Assembly (NCBI RefSeq): GCF_009829925.1
Contig: NZ_SNVJ01000009.1
Span: forward strand, 1-64,000
DNA from: Teichococcus coralli
GTDB taxonomy: Bacteria > Pseudomonadota > Alphaproteobacteria > Acetobacterales > Acetobacteraceae
Direction: 5' to 3'
DNA: 64,000 nt
Notes under the pieces: model-generated
Told to the model about the DNA's origin: nothing
The model's input: only the letters and a program-made list of their open reading frames with translations
Databases searched by the model: none
Made by a program: the position numbers and the translations under genes
In this document: piece by piece, positions 9,621 through 18,967 of the stretch
How positions within the stretch are numbered: the first letter of the stretch is position 1
Layout: each line of letters opens with the position of its first letter

Positions 9621-11584
9621 CCGAGACCCTGCTCCACGCCGCGGCCGCGGCCGGCGTCCCGCTGGACGAGGCCGAGGCTGGTCTGCGCCGCGCCACCGAG
9701 GCGCTGCTCGGCCTGCAGCGGGAGGACGGCCACTGGGTCTTCGAGCTGGAAGCCGACGCCACCATTCCCGCCGAATACGTGCTGCTGCGCCACCACCTCG
9801 CCGAGCCGGACGACCCGGAGCTGGAGCGCCGCATCGGCGCCTATCTCCGCCGCATCCAGGCCGCGCATGGCGGCTGGCCGCTGTTCCATGGCGGCGCCTT
9901 CGACATCAGCGCCTCGGTGAAGGCCTATTTCTGCCTGAAGATGATCGGCGACGACCCGGAGGCGCCGCACATGCGCCGGGCCCGCGCGGCCATCCTGGCG
10001 GCCGGCGGGGCCGGGCGCGCCAACGTCTTCACCCGCATCCTGCTGGCGCTCTATGGCGAGATGCCCTGGCACCGCGTGCCCACCATCCCCGTCGAGATGG
10101 TGCTGCTGCCGCGCTGGTTCCCTGTCCACCTCTCCAAGATGTCCTACTGGGCGCGCACGGTGCTGGTGCCGCTGCTGGTGCTGCAGGCGCTGCGCGTCCG
10201 CGCCCGCAACCCGCGCGGCGTGCGCATCCCTGAGCTTTTCGCCGCGCGCCGCGCGCGCCGCCGCAGGATGCGGACCCACCGCAAGCCCGGCTGGGCCGCC
10301 TTCTTCAACACGGTGGATGCCGGGCTGAAGCTGGCCGAGCCCCTCTGGCCCGAGCCCCTGCGCCGCCGTGCCATCGCCCGCTGCGTGGACTTCGTCACCG
10401 AGCGGCTGAACGGCGAGGACGGGCTCGGCGCCATCTACCCCGCCATGGCCAATGCCGTGATGATGTACGACGCGCTCGGCTATCCGCCGGAACACCCGGA
10501 CCGCGCCATCGCCCGCCGCGCGGTGGAGAAGCTGCTCGTCCTGCGCGAGGAGGAGGCCTACTGCCAGCCCTGCGTCTCGCCGGTCTGGGACACGGCGCTG
10601 GTCTGCCACGCGCTGCTGGAGGCCGGCGGCGAGCCGGCCACCGCCGCCGCCACGCGCGGCCTCGCCTGGCTGAAGCCCTTGCAGGAGCTGGAGCTGAAGG
10701 GCGACTGGGCCGCGTGGCGCCCCGATGTGCGTCCGGGCGGCTGGGCCTTCCAGTACCGCAACCCCCATTACCCCGACCTCGACGACACCGCCGTCGTCGT
10801 CATGGCGATGGACCGCGCGCGCGACCAGCTCCGCCTCGGCCGCAACTATGACGAAGCCATCGCGCGCGGCGCCGAATGGACCGCCGGGCTGCAGAGCCGC
10901 GACGGCGGCTGGGGCGCCTTCGACGCCGACAACATCCACCACTACCTCAACAACATCCCCTTCGCCGATCACGGCGCGCTGCTCGACCCGCCGACGGCCG
11001 ATGTCAGCGCCCGCTGCGTCAGCATGCTGGCGCAGCTCGGCGAGGCGCAGGACAGCCCGCGCATGCGCGCGGCGCTCGACTACCTGGAGCGCGAGCAGGC
11101 GGCGGACGGGAGCTGGTTCGGCCGCTGGGGCGTGAACTACATCTACGGCACCTGGTCCGCCCTCTGCGCGCTGAACGCCGCCGGCCTCGACGGCGCGACG
11201 CCCATGGTGCGCAAGGCCGCCGACTGGCTGCTCGCCATCCAGAACCCGGACGGCGGCTGGGGCGAGGGCTGCGAGAGCTACCGCCTCGACCACAGCGGCC
11301 ATGAGCCCGCCCCCTCCACCGCCTCGCAGACCGCCTGGGCGCTGCTCGGCCTGATGGCGGCGGGCGAGGTGGACCATCCGGCGGTGGCGCGCGGCATCGC
11401 CTGGCTGCTGCACAATCAGGACGAAACAGGGCTCTGGCCGCAGGAGGCCTTTACCGGCGGCGGCTTCCCGCGCGTCTTCTACCTGCGCTACCACGGCTAC
11501 CCCAAGTTCTTCCCGCTGTGGGCGCTGGCGCGCTACCGCAACCTGCGGCAGGCCAACCACACGCGCCCGGCCCACGGGATGTGA
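9617..11584 (+). CDS. shc: Squalene-hopene cyclase (HpnF/Shc)
   Basis: 655-aa monotopic membrane triterpene cyclase that folds squalene into hopene and hopanol. The catalytic DXDD motif is DLDDTA at residues 387-392. Several QW repeats are visible, for example QSRDGGWGAF, QAADGSWFGRW and QNPDGGWGEG. The length matches the family. The cyclisation needs no cofactor. The start overlaps the hpnE stop (ATGA) and the stop overlaps the hpnG GTG start, which supports translational coupling through the pathway. Confidence 0.95.
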   Translation: MTETLLHAAAAAGVPLDEAEAGLRRATEALLGLQREDGHWVFELEADATIPAEYVLLRHHLAEPDDPELERRIGAYLRRIQAAHGGWPLFHGGAFDISASVKAYFCLKMIGDDPEAPHMRRARAAILAAGGAGRANVFTRILLALYGEMPWHRVPTIPVEMVLLPRWFPVHLSKMSYWARTVLVPLLVLQALRVRARNPRGVRIPELFAARRARRRRMRTHRKPGWAAFFNTVDAGLKLAEPLWPEPLRRRAIARCVDFVTERLNGEDGLGAIYPAMANAVMMYDALGYPPEHPDRAIARRAVEKLLVLREEEAYCQPCVSPVWDTALVCHALLEAGGEPATAAATRGLAWLKPLQELELKGDWAAWRPDVRPGGWAFQYRNPHYPDLDDTAVVVMAMDRARDQLRLGRNYDEAIARGAEWTAGLQSRDGGWGAFDADNIHHYLNNIPFADHGALLDPPTADVSARCVSMLAQLGEAQDSPRMRAALDYLEREQAADGSWFGRWGVNYIYGTWSALCALNAAGLDGATPMVRKAADWLLAIQNPDGGWGEGCESYRLDHSGHEPAPSTASQTAWALLGLMAAGEVDHPAVARGIAWLLHNQDETGLWPQEAFTGGGFPRVFYLRYHGYPKFFPLWALARYRNLRQANHTRPAHGM

Positions 11585-12267
11585 GGGTCCTCGTCGCGAC
11601 CGGCCTGCGGCGGGAGGCGCGCCTGCTTGCCGGGCCGGGGGTTCAGGTGGTGGCCGGCGGCGGTGACGCGGCCCGGCTGGAAACAGCGCTCGACGAACTG
11701 GCGGGGCAGGGCGCGCGCGGCCTGATCAGCCTCGGCATCGCCGGCGCGCTGGCGCCCGGCCTGCATCCCGGTGACTGGCTGGTGGCCGAGGCCATACTGG
11801 ATGGTGCCGAAACCCTCCTGGCCGATCCCCCCTGGACCGCCCGCCTCGCCGCGCGCCTGTCCGCGCGGCGGGCCGTCTTCCTCGGCAGCGGCACGATGGT
11901 GGCCGAAGCGGCGGAGAAGGCCGCGCTGCACCTCCGCACCGGCGCGGCGGCGGTGGACATGGAATCGCACGTCGCCGCCCGGGTGGCGCGCCGCCACGGC
12001 CTGCCCTTAGCCGCCGCGCGCGTCATCTCGGACGCGGCGGAGCGCAGCCTGCCGCCCGCCGCGCGGGTGGGCATGCGCCCCGACGGGCGAATGGACCTTT
12101 TCGCCGTGCTGCGCGCCCTCGCCGCGCGGCCCGGGCAGCTTCCCGCCCTGGTCCGCACCGGCTGGGAGGCGGAGCGTGCCTTCCGCGCGCTACTCCGCGG
12201 CCATCGTGTCCTTGGGTTCGGACTTGGTGCGCCGGATCTCGGCGAGCTTCCGCTCGACATGCCCTGA
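11581..12267 (+). CDS. hpnG: Adenosylhopane nucleosidase/phosphorylase HpnG
   Basis: 228-aa purine nucleoside phosphorylase-like protein. It keeps the LISLGIAGAL segment, the VDMESHVAARVA active-site strand and ISDAAERSLPP. HpnG removes adenine from adenosylhopane, leading to ribosylhopane and then bacteriohopanepolyols. The start is a GTG embedded in the shc stop (GTGA). The last 78 bases overlap the 3' end of hpnH on the opposite strand, and both C termini look genuine. The tail RALLRGHRVLGFGLG is typical for the family. Confidence 0.85.
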   Translation: MRVLVATGLRREARLLAGPGVQVVAGGGDAARLETALDELAGQGARGLISLGIAGALAPGLHPGDWLVAEAILDGAETLLADPPWTARLAARLSARRAVFLGSGTMVAEAAEKAALHLRTGAAAVDMESHVAARVARRHGLPLAAARVISDAAERSLPPAARVGMRPDGRMDLFAVLRALAARPGQLPALVRTGWEAERAFRALLRGHRVLGFGLGAPDLGELPLDMP

Positions 12268-13338
12268 GAAGACGTATTCCGCCGGCCGCTGCTTATCGAG
12301 CGGGATGTCCTCCGCCATCGGCCCCTCGGTGCGCACGCCGCGAACCGCCACGCCGAGCGCCTTCAGCGGATGCTTCAGCGTCTCCTGCACGGCGGTCGCC
12401 TCGAAGCCGGAATGCACCATGCAGTCGGCGCACTTCTCGTAGTTGCCGACGCCGTACTTGTCCCACTCCGTGTCGTCCATCAGCTCCCTGAAGGTCTTCG
12501 CATAGCCTTCGCCGAGCAGGTAGCAGGGCTTCTGCCAGCCGAACACGGTGCGCGTCGGGTTGCCCCATGGCGTGCAGTGATAGGCCTCGTTGCCGGCCAG
12601 GAAGTTCAGGAACATGGTGGACTGGCTGAACGGCCAGTTCCTGCCGCCCCGTCCGCGCGACAGGATGTCGCGGAACAGCTCCTTGGTCTTGGTGCGGTTC
12701 AGGAAATGCTGCTGGTCCGGCGCGCGCTCGTAGGCGTAGCCGGGCGAGACGGTGATGCCGTCCAGCCCCAGCGCCTTCATGTCGTCCAGGAAGGCCGCCG
12801 TCTGCGCCGGGTCGGCGTCGTTGAACAGCGTGCAGTTGATGCTGACGCGGAAGCCCCTGGACTTCGCCAGCCGGATCGCCTCCACCGCCTTGTCATAGAC
12901 GCCGCGCTGGCAGACGGACTTGTCGTGCATCGCCTGGTTGCCATCCAGGTGGATGGACCAGGTGAAGGCCGGGTGCGGCTTGTACTCGTCGATCTTCTTC
13001 GACAGCAGCAGGGCGTTGGTGCAGAGGATGACGAACTTTCCCCGCGCCAGGTAGCCCTGGACGATCTGCGGCATCTCCTTGTGCAGCAGCGGCTCGCCGC
13101 CGGCGATCGAGACCACGGGCGCGCCGCACTCGTCGATCGCCTCCATGCAGTCCTCGTAGGAGAGGCGCTGGTTCAGGATGGGGGCGGGATAGTCGATCTT
13201 CCCGCACCCCGCGCAGGCAAGGTTGCAGCGAAACAGCGGCTCCAGCATGAGCACCAGCGGGTAGCGCCTGCGCCCCCGCAGGTGCTGCCCAACGACATAG
13301 GCCCCGATCCGGGCCGCCTGCAGCAGCGGAATTCCCAA
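12190..13338 (-). CDS. hpnH: Adenosylhopane synthase HpnH (radical SAM)
   Basis: 382-aa radical SAM enzyme. Cys38, Cys42 and Cys45 (CNLACAGC) bind the [4Fe-4S] cluster; SIAGGEPLLHKEM is the SAM-contacting GGE motif; further Cys residues occur in YEKCADCMVHSGFEA. The family links a 5'-deoxyadenosyl group to diploptene to give adenosylhopane, the substrate of HpnG. The start is TTG with AGGAAAGG a few bases upstream. The C-terminal tail (EPKDTMAAE) is extended and lies antisense to the end of hpnG. ispH follows upstream on the same strand 16 bases away. Confidence 0.92.
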   Translation of the reverse strand: MGIPLLQAARIGAYVVGQHLRGRRRYPLVLMLEPLFRCNLACAGCGKIDYPAPILNQRLSYEDCMEAIDECGAPVVSIAGGEPLLHKEMPQIVQGYLARGKFVILCTNALLLSKKIDEYKPHPAFTWSIHLDGNQAMHDKSVCQRGVYDKAVEAIRLAKSRGFRVSINCTLFNDADPAQTAAFLDDMKALGLDGITVSPGYAYERAPDQQHFLNRTKTKELFRDILSRGRGGRNWPFSQSTMFLNFLAGNEAYHCTPWGNPTRTVFGWQKPCYLLGEGYAKTFRELMDDTEWDKYGVGNYEKCADCMVHSGFEATAVQETLKHPLKALGVAVRGVRTEGPMAEDIPLDKQRPAEYVFSGHVERKLAEIRRTKSEPKDTMAAE

Positions 13339-13354
13339 GGCTGCCTTTCCTCTC

Positions 13355-14335
13355 TCAATCCGGCCGCATGGCCAAGGCGGCGGGAGCGCTGATCTCGCCC
13401 GGCCGCGCGTCGCCTGTGCGGAGTTCGCCCGGCAGGCGGAACTCGATCTCTTCCTGCACGCCGCTCATCTGCGCCACCTCCACCTCGCCAAGCCGGCGCA
13501 GCGCGGCGATGACGTCAAGGATCAGCTCCTCGGGCGCCGAGGCGCCGGCGGTCAGGCCGACCGTCTGTACCCCCTCCAGCCAGGCCGGGTCCAGTTCGCT
13601 GCCATCGGCGATCAGATAGCTCGGCAGCCCCTGTTCCAGCCCGATCTCGCGCAGGCGGTTGGAGTTGGAACTCTTCCGGCTGCCCACCACCAGCAGCAGC
13701 TCCACCGCGCCGCACAGCTCCCGCACCGCGGATTGCCGGTGCTGCGTGGCATAGCAGATGTCGGAAACGTTCGGTCCCTGCAGGTCGGGGAAGCGCGCCT
13801 GCAGCGCCGCGATGACGCCGCGCGTGTCGTCCACGCTCAGCGTCGTCTGCGTCACATAGGCCACGGGCGCGTCCACCGGCAGGTCGAGCCGCGCCACCTC
13901 CTCGGCCGTGGAGACAAGGTGTACCGGCGCGCCCACCTGCCCGATGGTGCCCTCCACCTCCGGGTGCCCGGCATGGCCGATCAGCACCAGGGTGCGGCCA
14001 CGCGCCACATACTGCTTGCCCTGGGCATGCACCTTGGAGACCAGCGGGCAGGTGGCGTCCAGCACCGGCAGGCCGCGCTGCCGGGCCTCGTCCACCACCC
14101 CCTGCGCGACGCCATGGGCGCTGAAGATCGTTACCGCGCCATCCGGGATCTCCGTCAGCTCCTCGACGAAGATGGCGCCCTTCTGCTTCAGCTTTTCCAC
14201 CACATGCCGGTTGTGCACGATCTCATGGCGGACATAAACCGGTGCGCCGAACTTCTCCAGGGAACGTTCAACGATTTCGATCGCCCGCACGACGCCGGCA
14301 CAGAAGCCGCGAGGCTGAGCTAGAAGAACCCGCAT
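13355..14335 (-). CDS. ispH: 4-hydroxy-3-methylbut-2-enyl diphosphate reductase IspH
   Basis: 326-aa Fe-S enzyme, the last step of the MEP isoprenoid pathway. It supplies IPP and DMAPP for the farnesyl units used by HpnD. Three conserved Cys ligands are visible: PRGFCAG (residue 12), LDATCP and [13 protein letters not shown] SDICYATQ. The start was chosen at [11 protein letters not shown] because GGAGG lies about ten bases upstream; another ATG three codons earlier (14344) sits too close to that site. An isoprenoid gene inside a hopanoid locus is common and suggests co-regulated precursor supply. Confidence 0.93.
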   Translation of the reverse strand: MRVLLAQPRGFCAGVVRAIEIVERSLEKFGAPVYVRHEIVHNRHVVEKLKQKGAIFVEELTEIPDGAVTIFSAHGVAQGVVDEARQRGLPVLDATCPLVSKVHAQGKQYVARGRTLVLIGHAGHPEVEGTIGQVGAPVHLVSTAEEVARLDLPVDAPVAYVTQTTLSVDDTRGVIAALQARFPDLQGPNVSDICYATQHRQSAVRELCGAVELLLVVGSRKSSNSNRLREIGLEQGLPSYLIADGSELDPAWLEGVQTVGLTAGASAPEELILDVIAALRRLGEVEVAQMSGVQEEIEFRLPGELRTGDARPGEISAPAALAMRPD

Positions 14336-14506
14336 GCAGGCCATTCCTCCGTCTTGGCGTGCCGCCATGGAACATCGCTCATCCAAGCATCGCCGGGAGC
14401 GGGAGGCGAGGAAAACCCGACCGAGACGCCGCCGAGCCGCGCACACTGGACTACCACGCCGCGCGCCGCGATGCCGTGCGCCTTCACAGTTTCGCGTGCC
14501 TCCCGG

Positions 14507-14530
14507 TCCCGCCAACCCAGGCGGGATTTT
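14507..14530 (+). terminator. Hairpin plus T-run upstream of hpnM (leader or sRNA terminator)
   Basis: TCCCGCC (14507-14513) pairs with GGCGGGA (14520-14526) over a 6-nt loop and is followed by TTTT. It lies on the plus strand between the divergent ispH and hpnM genes, about 90 bases before the hpnM start, where no upstream plus-strand gene needs termination. It may attenuate hpnM or end a short RNA. Confidence 0.5.
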
Positions 14531-14619
14531 CCTGCTTCGGCCGCGTCCAGCCCGCCGCGCCCGGCCGAAGCCCCGCATCCCGCTCCGTTCTTTCGCAGGC
14601 CTGTGCTAAGCATGTGCCG

Positions 14620-15222
14620 ATGAGCATCCCGCGCCGTTCTTGCCTCGCCTTCGGCCTGTGGCTGGCCGCCGCTCCGGCCATCGCGCAGCCGGCGGATCCC
14701 GCCGCCGCGCAGATCGAGCAGTTCCACCGCAAGTTGCTGGAGGTGATGCGGCAGGCGAAATCCCTGGGCATCGAGGGACGCTACCGCGCGCTCGAACCCG
14801 CCGTGCGCCAGGCCTTCGACCTGCCGGCCATGGCCAGGCTGGCGGTCGGCGCGCGGTGGTCGGGCTTCTCGGCGGCGGAGCAGGCGGCGGTGACGGAGGC
14901 CTTCACCCGCATGAGCGTCGCCAGCTACGCGCGCAACTTCAGCGGCTTCGGCGGGCAGAGCTTCGCCACCGACCGCGTCGAGGCGCATGGCGAGGAGAAA
15001 GTGGTGGTGACCCGGCTGATCAACCCGGGCGAGTCACCGGTCGATCTCACCTACCGCATGCGCGATGCCGGCGCCGGCTGGAAGGTCATCGACGTGCTGC
15101 ACGACTCCATCAGCGAGCTGGCGATGCGCCGCTCCGAGTTCGCCGGCTCGGTGCGGCAGGGCGGCGCCGCCCTGCTGGTGCAGCGCCTGAACGAGCTTTC
15201 CGAGCGCCTGATGCAGGGCTGA
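14620..15222 (+). CDS. hpnM: Hopanoid-associated MlaC-like periplasmic protein HpnM
   Basis: 200-aa exported protein of the Ttg2D/MlaC phospholipid-shuttle family. A signal peptide (RRSC, then a hydrophobic core, ending near AIAQ at about residue 22) precedes the MlaC domain; typical segments are AVGARWSGFSAAEQAAVTEA and VIDVLHDSISELAMRRSEF. It probably carries hopanoids or lipids across the periplasm together with the HpnN transporter encoded tail-to-tail five bases downstream. The ribosome binding site is weak. A terminator-like hairpin lies in its leader. Confidence 0.85.
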   Translation: MSIPRRSCLAFGLWLAAAPAIAQPADPAAAQIEQFHRKLLEVMRQAKSLGIEGRYRALEPAVRQAFDLPAMARLAVGARWSGFSAAEQAAVTEAFTRMSVASYARNFSGFGGQSFATDRVEAHGEEKVVVTRLINPGESPVDLTYRMRDAGAGWKVIDVLHDSISELAMRRSEFAGSVRQGGAALLVQRLNELSERLMQG

Positions 15223-15226
15223 GCGT

Positions 15227-17881
15227 TCAGTTCCGCTCTGGCGGCTGCGCCAGCAGCGCCGGCTGCAGCAGCAGCGTCGCCGCCAGCACCCAAGCCAGGG
15301 AAAGGCCCAGCAACTGCCCCATGCTGGCCGTGCCGGGGTGGTGCGAGAGCCAGAGGCTGCCGAAGGCCGTCGCGGTGGTCAGCGCGCTGAACAGGATGGC
15401 GCGCGTCAGGCTGGAGGGCAGCAGTCCCGTCTCGCCCTGCCGCCCGGCCATGACGAAGTAGATGTTGAAGGCCACGCCGATGCCGAACAGCAGCGGCAGG
15501 GCGATGATGTTGGCGAAGTTCAGCGGCAGCCCCAGCAGCACGCAGGAGCCGAGGGTGAGCAGCCCGCTGAGCAGCACCGGCGCCACCGTCAGCAGCACGT
15601 CCCGCGTCCGGCGCAGCACCAGGGCCAGCAACGCGGCGATGGCGATGCCGGAGAGCAGTCCAGCCTCCAGGAAGGCGGTGACGACGCTGTCCGCCGCCCC
15701 CTGGATGGAGATCGGCGCACCCGTCGCCTGCGGCGCCACCGCCTGCACCGCCGCCGAGAAGCGGCGCAGCACCGCGTTGTCGTTGGAGTCGCCGCGCGGA
15801 AAGACCTGGATGCGCGCCCGCCCGTCGGCCGCCGCCCAGTCTTCCGCCAGCGAATCGGGCAGGGCCGCGCGCGTCACCGGCGCGGCCCGCAGCAACGCGC
15901 GGACCTGGTCGAGCAGGGTGCGCAAGGGCGGCACCAGCGCCGCCTGCGCCGCCGCCCGCCGGCCGGCGGTCCCTTCCGCCAGCCGCTCCAGCGCCTCCGC
16001 CAGGCGGCGCGCCGCCTGGGCCGGTCCCTCCGTCGCCTCGCCCGCCGCCTGGCGCAGCGCGGCCGCGGTTTCCGCCATGCTCCGCGCAACCTCCGCGTCG
16101 GAGGGCGGCGGCCGCACGGTGACGGGGTCGAGCGTCAGCGAGAGCAGGTCGGCCGCATCATGGATGGCGGCCAGCTTCGGCTCCTGGTCCGCCGGGATGA
16201 AGCTGCTCAGCGTCACCGTCTGCGACACCTCGGGCAGGCGCGCCAGCCGCGCCGCCAGCGCGTCGGCCTCGGCGAGGGAAGGGGCCAGCACGTCGATCGT
16301 GTTCGGCGTCCGGTCCGGGTCCCGCATCAGGTCGTACAGGGTGGCCATCGACTCCGCCTCGGCGTTGCGCAGGTGCAGCGGGTTGAAGTCGAAGCGCAGC
16401 AACGGCATCAGCGCCAGCGCGACAAGCCCTGCCGCGGCCCAGGCGCCGATCACCGCGCGGCGGCGCCGGCGCAGCCAGGCGTCGAGCGGCGCCAGCGCCG
16501 GCCAGCCCATCTCCGCGCGCCCGCCCCCCCCATGCTCGCTCCCCTCGTGCCCGCCCCCCCCATGCCCGCCCCCCCTGTGCCGGCCTTCCGGACGCAGCAC
16601 CGCCACCAGCGCGGGCAGCAGCGTGATGCTGAGCAGGAAGGCGACGATCATGCCCGCACCGGCGATGGCGCCCAGTTCCGAGACGCCGAGATAGCTGGTC
16701 GGCAGGAAGGCGAGGAAGCCCACCGCCGTCGCCACCGCCGCCAGCGCCAGCGAGCCGCCCACCGCGCCCCCGGCGGCCCCCAGTGCCTCCCGCGGCCCGG
16801 AATGCCGCAGCCGCTCGGCGCGGAAGCGCACGCAGAGCTGGATGCCGAAATCCACCCCCAGGCCAAGGAACAGCGGGATAAAGGCCACCGAGATCAGGTT
16901 GAAGCGGCCGGCGACGAGCAGCCCCAGCCCCGCCGTCATCACCAGGCCGAGCAGCGCGGTCGCCAGGATCGCCGCCACCAGCCGGGCGGAGCGCACGGCC
17001 AGCCAGAGCATCGCCACCAGCGCCAGCAGCATGGCGGCGCCCATGATCCCCGCGTTCTCCGAGAGCGAGGCGAATTCCTCGTCCGCCATCGGCACGGGGC
17101 CGGTCAGCCGCACCGTCACGCCATGCGCCGGGTCCAGCGCCAGCGCGCGCGCCGCCGCCCGGATGGCGTCGCCGGCCGCCTTGCCCGGCTGCAGGGCGGA
17201 ATAGTCCATCACCGGCTGCACCAGCAGGAAGCGTCGCGTCTGCCGCGTTCCCGGCGGCGCGTCGCTGAACAGCGCCTGCCAGGAGAAGAAGGCCGGCCTG
17301 CCTGCCGCCACCGCGCCGAAAGCCTCGCCCAGCCGCGCAACCGGGCGCTCGACCTGCGCCAGGCTCGCCTGGCCGCGCCGCACGCCGTCCAGCACGGTAT
17401 CCAGCGCGCCCATGATGCCGCGCAGGCTCGGATCGGCCGCCAGCGGCCCCAGGAAGGGCTGCGCGGCGATCAACTGATCGAGCGTGGACTGCACGTCCTC
17501 CAGCGGCAGCAGCATCAGGCCGTTGCGCGCGAAAAAGGGGCCTCCCTCCGGCCGCCGGACGCTGTGGAACAGGCCCGCTGCCGCCCGCAGGTGCGCCCCG
17601 AGGCGCGCCGCCGCCTGCTCCGCCAGTTCCGGCGTCGCGCCATCCACCACCACCACCGTCAGGTCCTGCTGCTGCGGGAAGGCGGCGTCGAAGTCCAGCT
17701 CGCCGCGCCGCCAGTCCAGGTCGGGGGAGATCAGCTCCGCCGTGTCGGTGGTCATGGCGAAGTTGCGGCTGGCGTGGAAGCCGGCCGCCGCCGCCAGCAG
17801 CAGCGCCAGCAGGATCGTGACCCAGGGATGGCGGGCGCTGGCGCCGACGACGCGGGCGGTCAGGGGCGTCCTGGTGGTCAC
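15227..17881 (-). CDS. hpnN: Hopanoid transporter HpnN (RND/MMPL family)
   Basis: 884-aa RND exporter that moves hopanoids to the outer membrane. One N-terminal TM helix is followed by a periplasmic domain and a helix bundle (with NLISVAFIPLFLGLGVDFGI), then this arrangement repeats in the second half (LNFANIIALPLLFGIGVAFN). The start was set at a GTG with AGGTG upstream; a longer 936-aa form overlaps the next gene. Between the halves is a Gly/His-rich linker (about 16510-16580) coded by three runs of seven or eight G, which could slip during replication. Confidence 0.88.
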   Translation of the reverse strand: MTTRTPLTARVVGASARHPWVTILLALLLAAAAGFHASRNFAMTTDTAELISPDLDWRRGELDFDAAFPQQQDLTVVVVDGATPELAEQAAARLGAHLRAAAGLFHSVRRPEGGPFFARNGLMLLPLEDVQSTLDQLIAAQPFLGPLAADPSLRGIMGALDTVLDGVRRGQASLAQVERPVARLGEAFGAVAAGRPAFFSWQALFSDAPPGTRQTRRFLLVQPVMDYSALQPGKAAGDAIRAAARALALDPAHGVTVRLTGPVPMADEEFASLSENAGIMGAAMLLALVAMLWLAVRSARLVAAILATALLGLVMTAGLGLLVAGRFNLISVAFIPLFLGLGVDFGIQLCVRFRAERLRHSGPREALGAAGGAVGGSLALAAVATAVGFLAFLPTSYLGVSELGAIAGAGMIVAFLLSITLLPALVAVLRPEGRHRGGGHGGGGHEGSEHGGGGRAEMGWPALAPLDAWLRRRRRAVIGAWAAAGLVALALMPLLRFDFNPLHLRNAEAESMATLYDLMRDPDRTPNTIDVLAPSLAEADALAARLARLPEVSQTVTLSSFIPADQEPKLAAIHDAADLLSLTLDPVTVRPPPSDAEVARSMAETAAALRQAAGEATEGPAQAARRLAEALERLAEGTAGRRAAAQAALVPPLRTLLDQVRALLRAAPVTRAALPDSLAEDWAAADGRARIQVFPRGDSNDNAVLRRFSAAVQAVAPQATGAPISIQGAADSVVTAFLEAGLLSGIAIAALLALVLRRTRDVLLTVAPVLLSGLLTLGSCVLLGLPLNFANIIALPLLFGIGVAFNIYFVMAGRQGETGLLPSSLTRAILFSALTTATAFGSLWLSHHPGTASMGQLLGLSLAWVLAATLLLQPALLAQPPERN

Positions 17882-17953
17882 ATCGGCACCTGCGGGCTGG
17901 GGAGGGGGCGTCGGGGAAGAGGCGGGATGCAAGCTGTCCCGGCGGCGGCCGGG

Positions 17954-17985
17954 TTGCGCTTCCCGGAAGGAGGGTCGCTTAATAG
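17954..17985 (+). promoter_or_regulatory. Candidate promoter for the diiron/phosphatidyltransferase pair
   Basis: TTGCGC at 17954-17959 and TAATAG at 17980-17985 stand out in a very G+C-rich divergent gap, about 43 bases before the plus-strand gene at 18028. The 20-base spacing is longer than the sigma-70 optimum, so this is tentative. Confidence 0.25.
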
Positions 17986-18027
17986 GGTCTCGCAAATGGC
18001 CCCCGCGCCTGATCATCGGGTTCCCGC

Positions 18028-18960
18028 ATGTCGTCAAGCCCTCCCCCGGAGTCTGTCGCCCTCGACAGCCCCACGGTCGCCAAGGCCGACCATACCGCGC
18101 GCCACTGGAGCTTCGGCCGGCCGGGGCCGGTGCGCACCGGCAGCGAGGCGCACATGGAAATGTTCGCTCGGATGCTGCTGGAGACGCACAACCCCTACAA
18201 GCCGCGCGTGCTGGACTGGCCGAAGCTGGACCCCGAGGCGCACACCCGCCTCACCAGCCTGCCGATCTGGGACATCGCGGTGCAGACCGAGGGCCGCGCC
18301 TCGCTGCGCGTGCTGGACTATGCCGCCACCATCCATGACCCGCTGCTGCGCGACGCCATGGTGATGGACGGCAACGAGGAGGCGCGCCACAAGAAGGTGC
18401 TCTCCAACCTCGTCGAGGCCTATGGCGTCATCCTGGAGCCGGAGCCCGAATACACCGGCTACCGGGACGTCGAATGGGGCTGGATGCGCACCGGCTACAG
18501 CGAATGCATCGACAGCTTCTTCGCCTTCGGCCTGTTCGAGGCGGCGCGCCGCTCCGGCTTCTTCCCGCCCGACCTGGTCGGCACCTTCGAGCCGGTGATC
18601 CAGGAGGAGGCGCGCCACATCCTGTTCTTCGCCAACTGGGCCGCCTGGCAGCGGGCGCGCCAGCCCTGGTGGCGCAAGCCCTGGTTCCTGGCGAAGACGG
18701 CCGCCGTCTGGGCGGTGCTGATCTGGGACCGGCTGGTGCTGGCCCGCAGCCTCGGCGGCGAGTCGAAGAACACCAACTTCACCGCCTCCTCCGATTCGAT
18801 CGGCGTGGAGATGAGCGCCGCGGCGCTGATCGACATCTGCCTGGCCGAGAACGACCGCCGCCTCGCCGGCTACGATCCCCGCCTGCTGCGGCCGACCACC
18901 GTGCCCTTCTTCATCCGCATCGCCCGCCGCTTCATGAAGAACCCCGAGCCGAAAGCGTGA
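18028..18960 (+). CDS. Ferritin-like (putative diiron) protein of unknown function
   Basis: 310-aa protein with two ExxH motifs, EEARH (about residues 112-116) and EEARH (about 192-196), plus further Glu residues in ECIDSFFAFGLFE. This arrangement matches ferritin-like four-helix diiron carboxylate proteins. A hydrophobic segment (FLAKTAAVWAVLIWDRLVL) could contact the membrane. It is transcribed with the CDP-alcohol phosphatidyltransferase seven bases downstream and lies divergent from hpnN. A lipid- or head-group-oxidising role is an inference from context only; oxidative-stress ferritin-like functions remain possible. Confidence 0.6.
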   Translation: MSSSPPPESVALDSPTVAKADHTARHWSFGRPGPVRTGSEAHMEMFARMLLETHNPYKPRVLDWPKLDPEAHTRLTSLPIWDIAVQTEGRASLRVLDYAATIHDPLLRDAMVMDGNEEARHKKVLSNLVEAYGVILEPEPEYTGYRDVEWGWMRTGYSECIDSFFAFGLFEAARRSGFFPPDLVGTFEPVIQEEARHILFFANWAAWQRARQPWWRKPWFLAKTAAVWAVLIWDRLVLARSLGGESKNTNFTASSDSIGVEMSAAALIDICLAENDRRLAGYDPRLLRPTTVPFFIRIARRFMKNPEPKA

Positions 18961-18967
18961 GCCCGAC

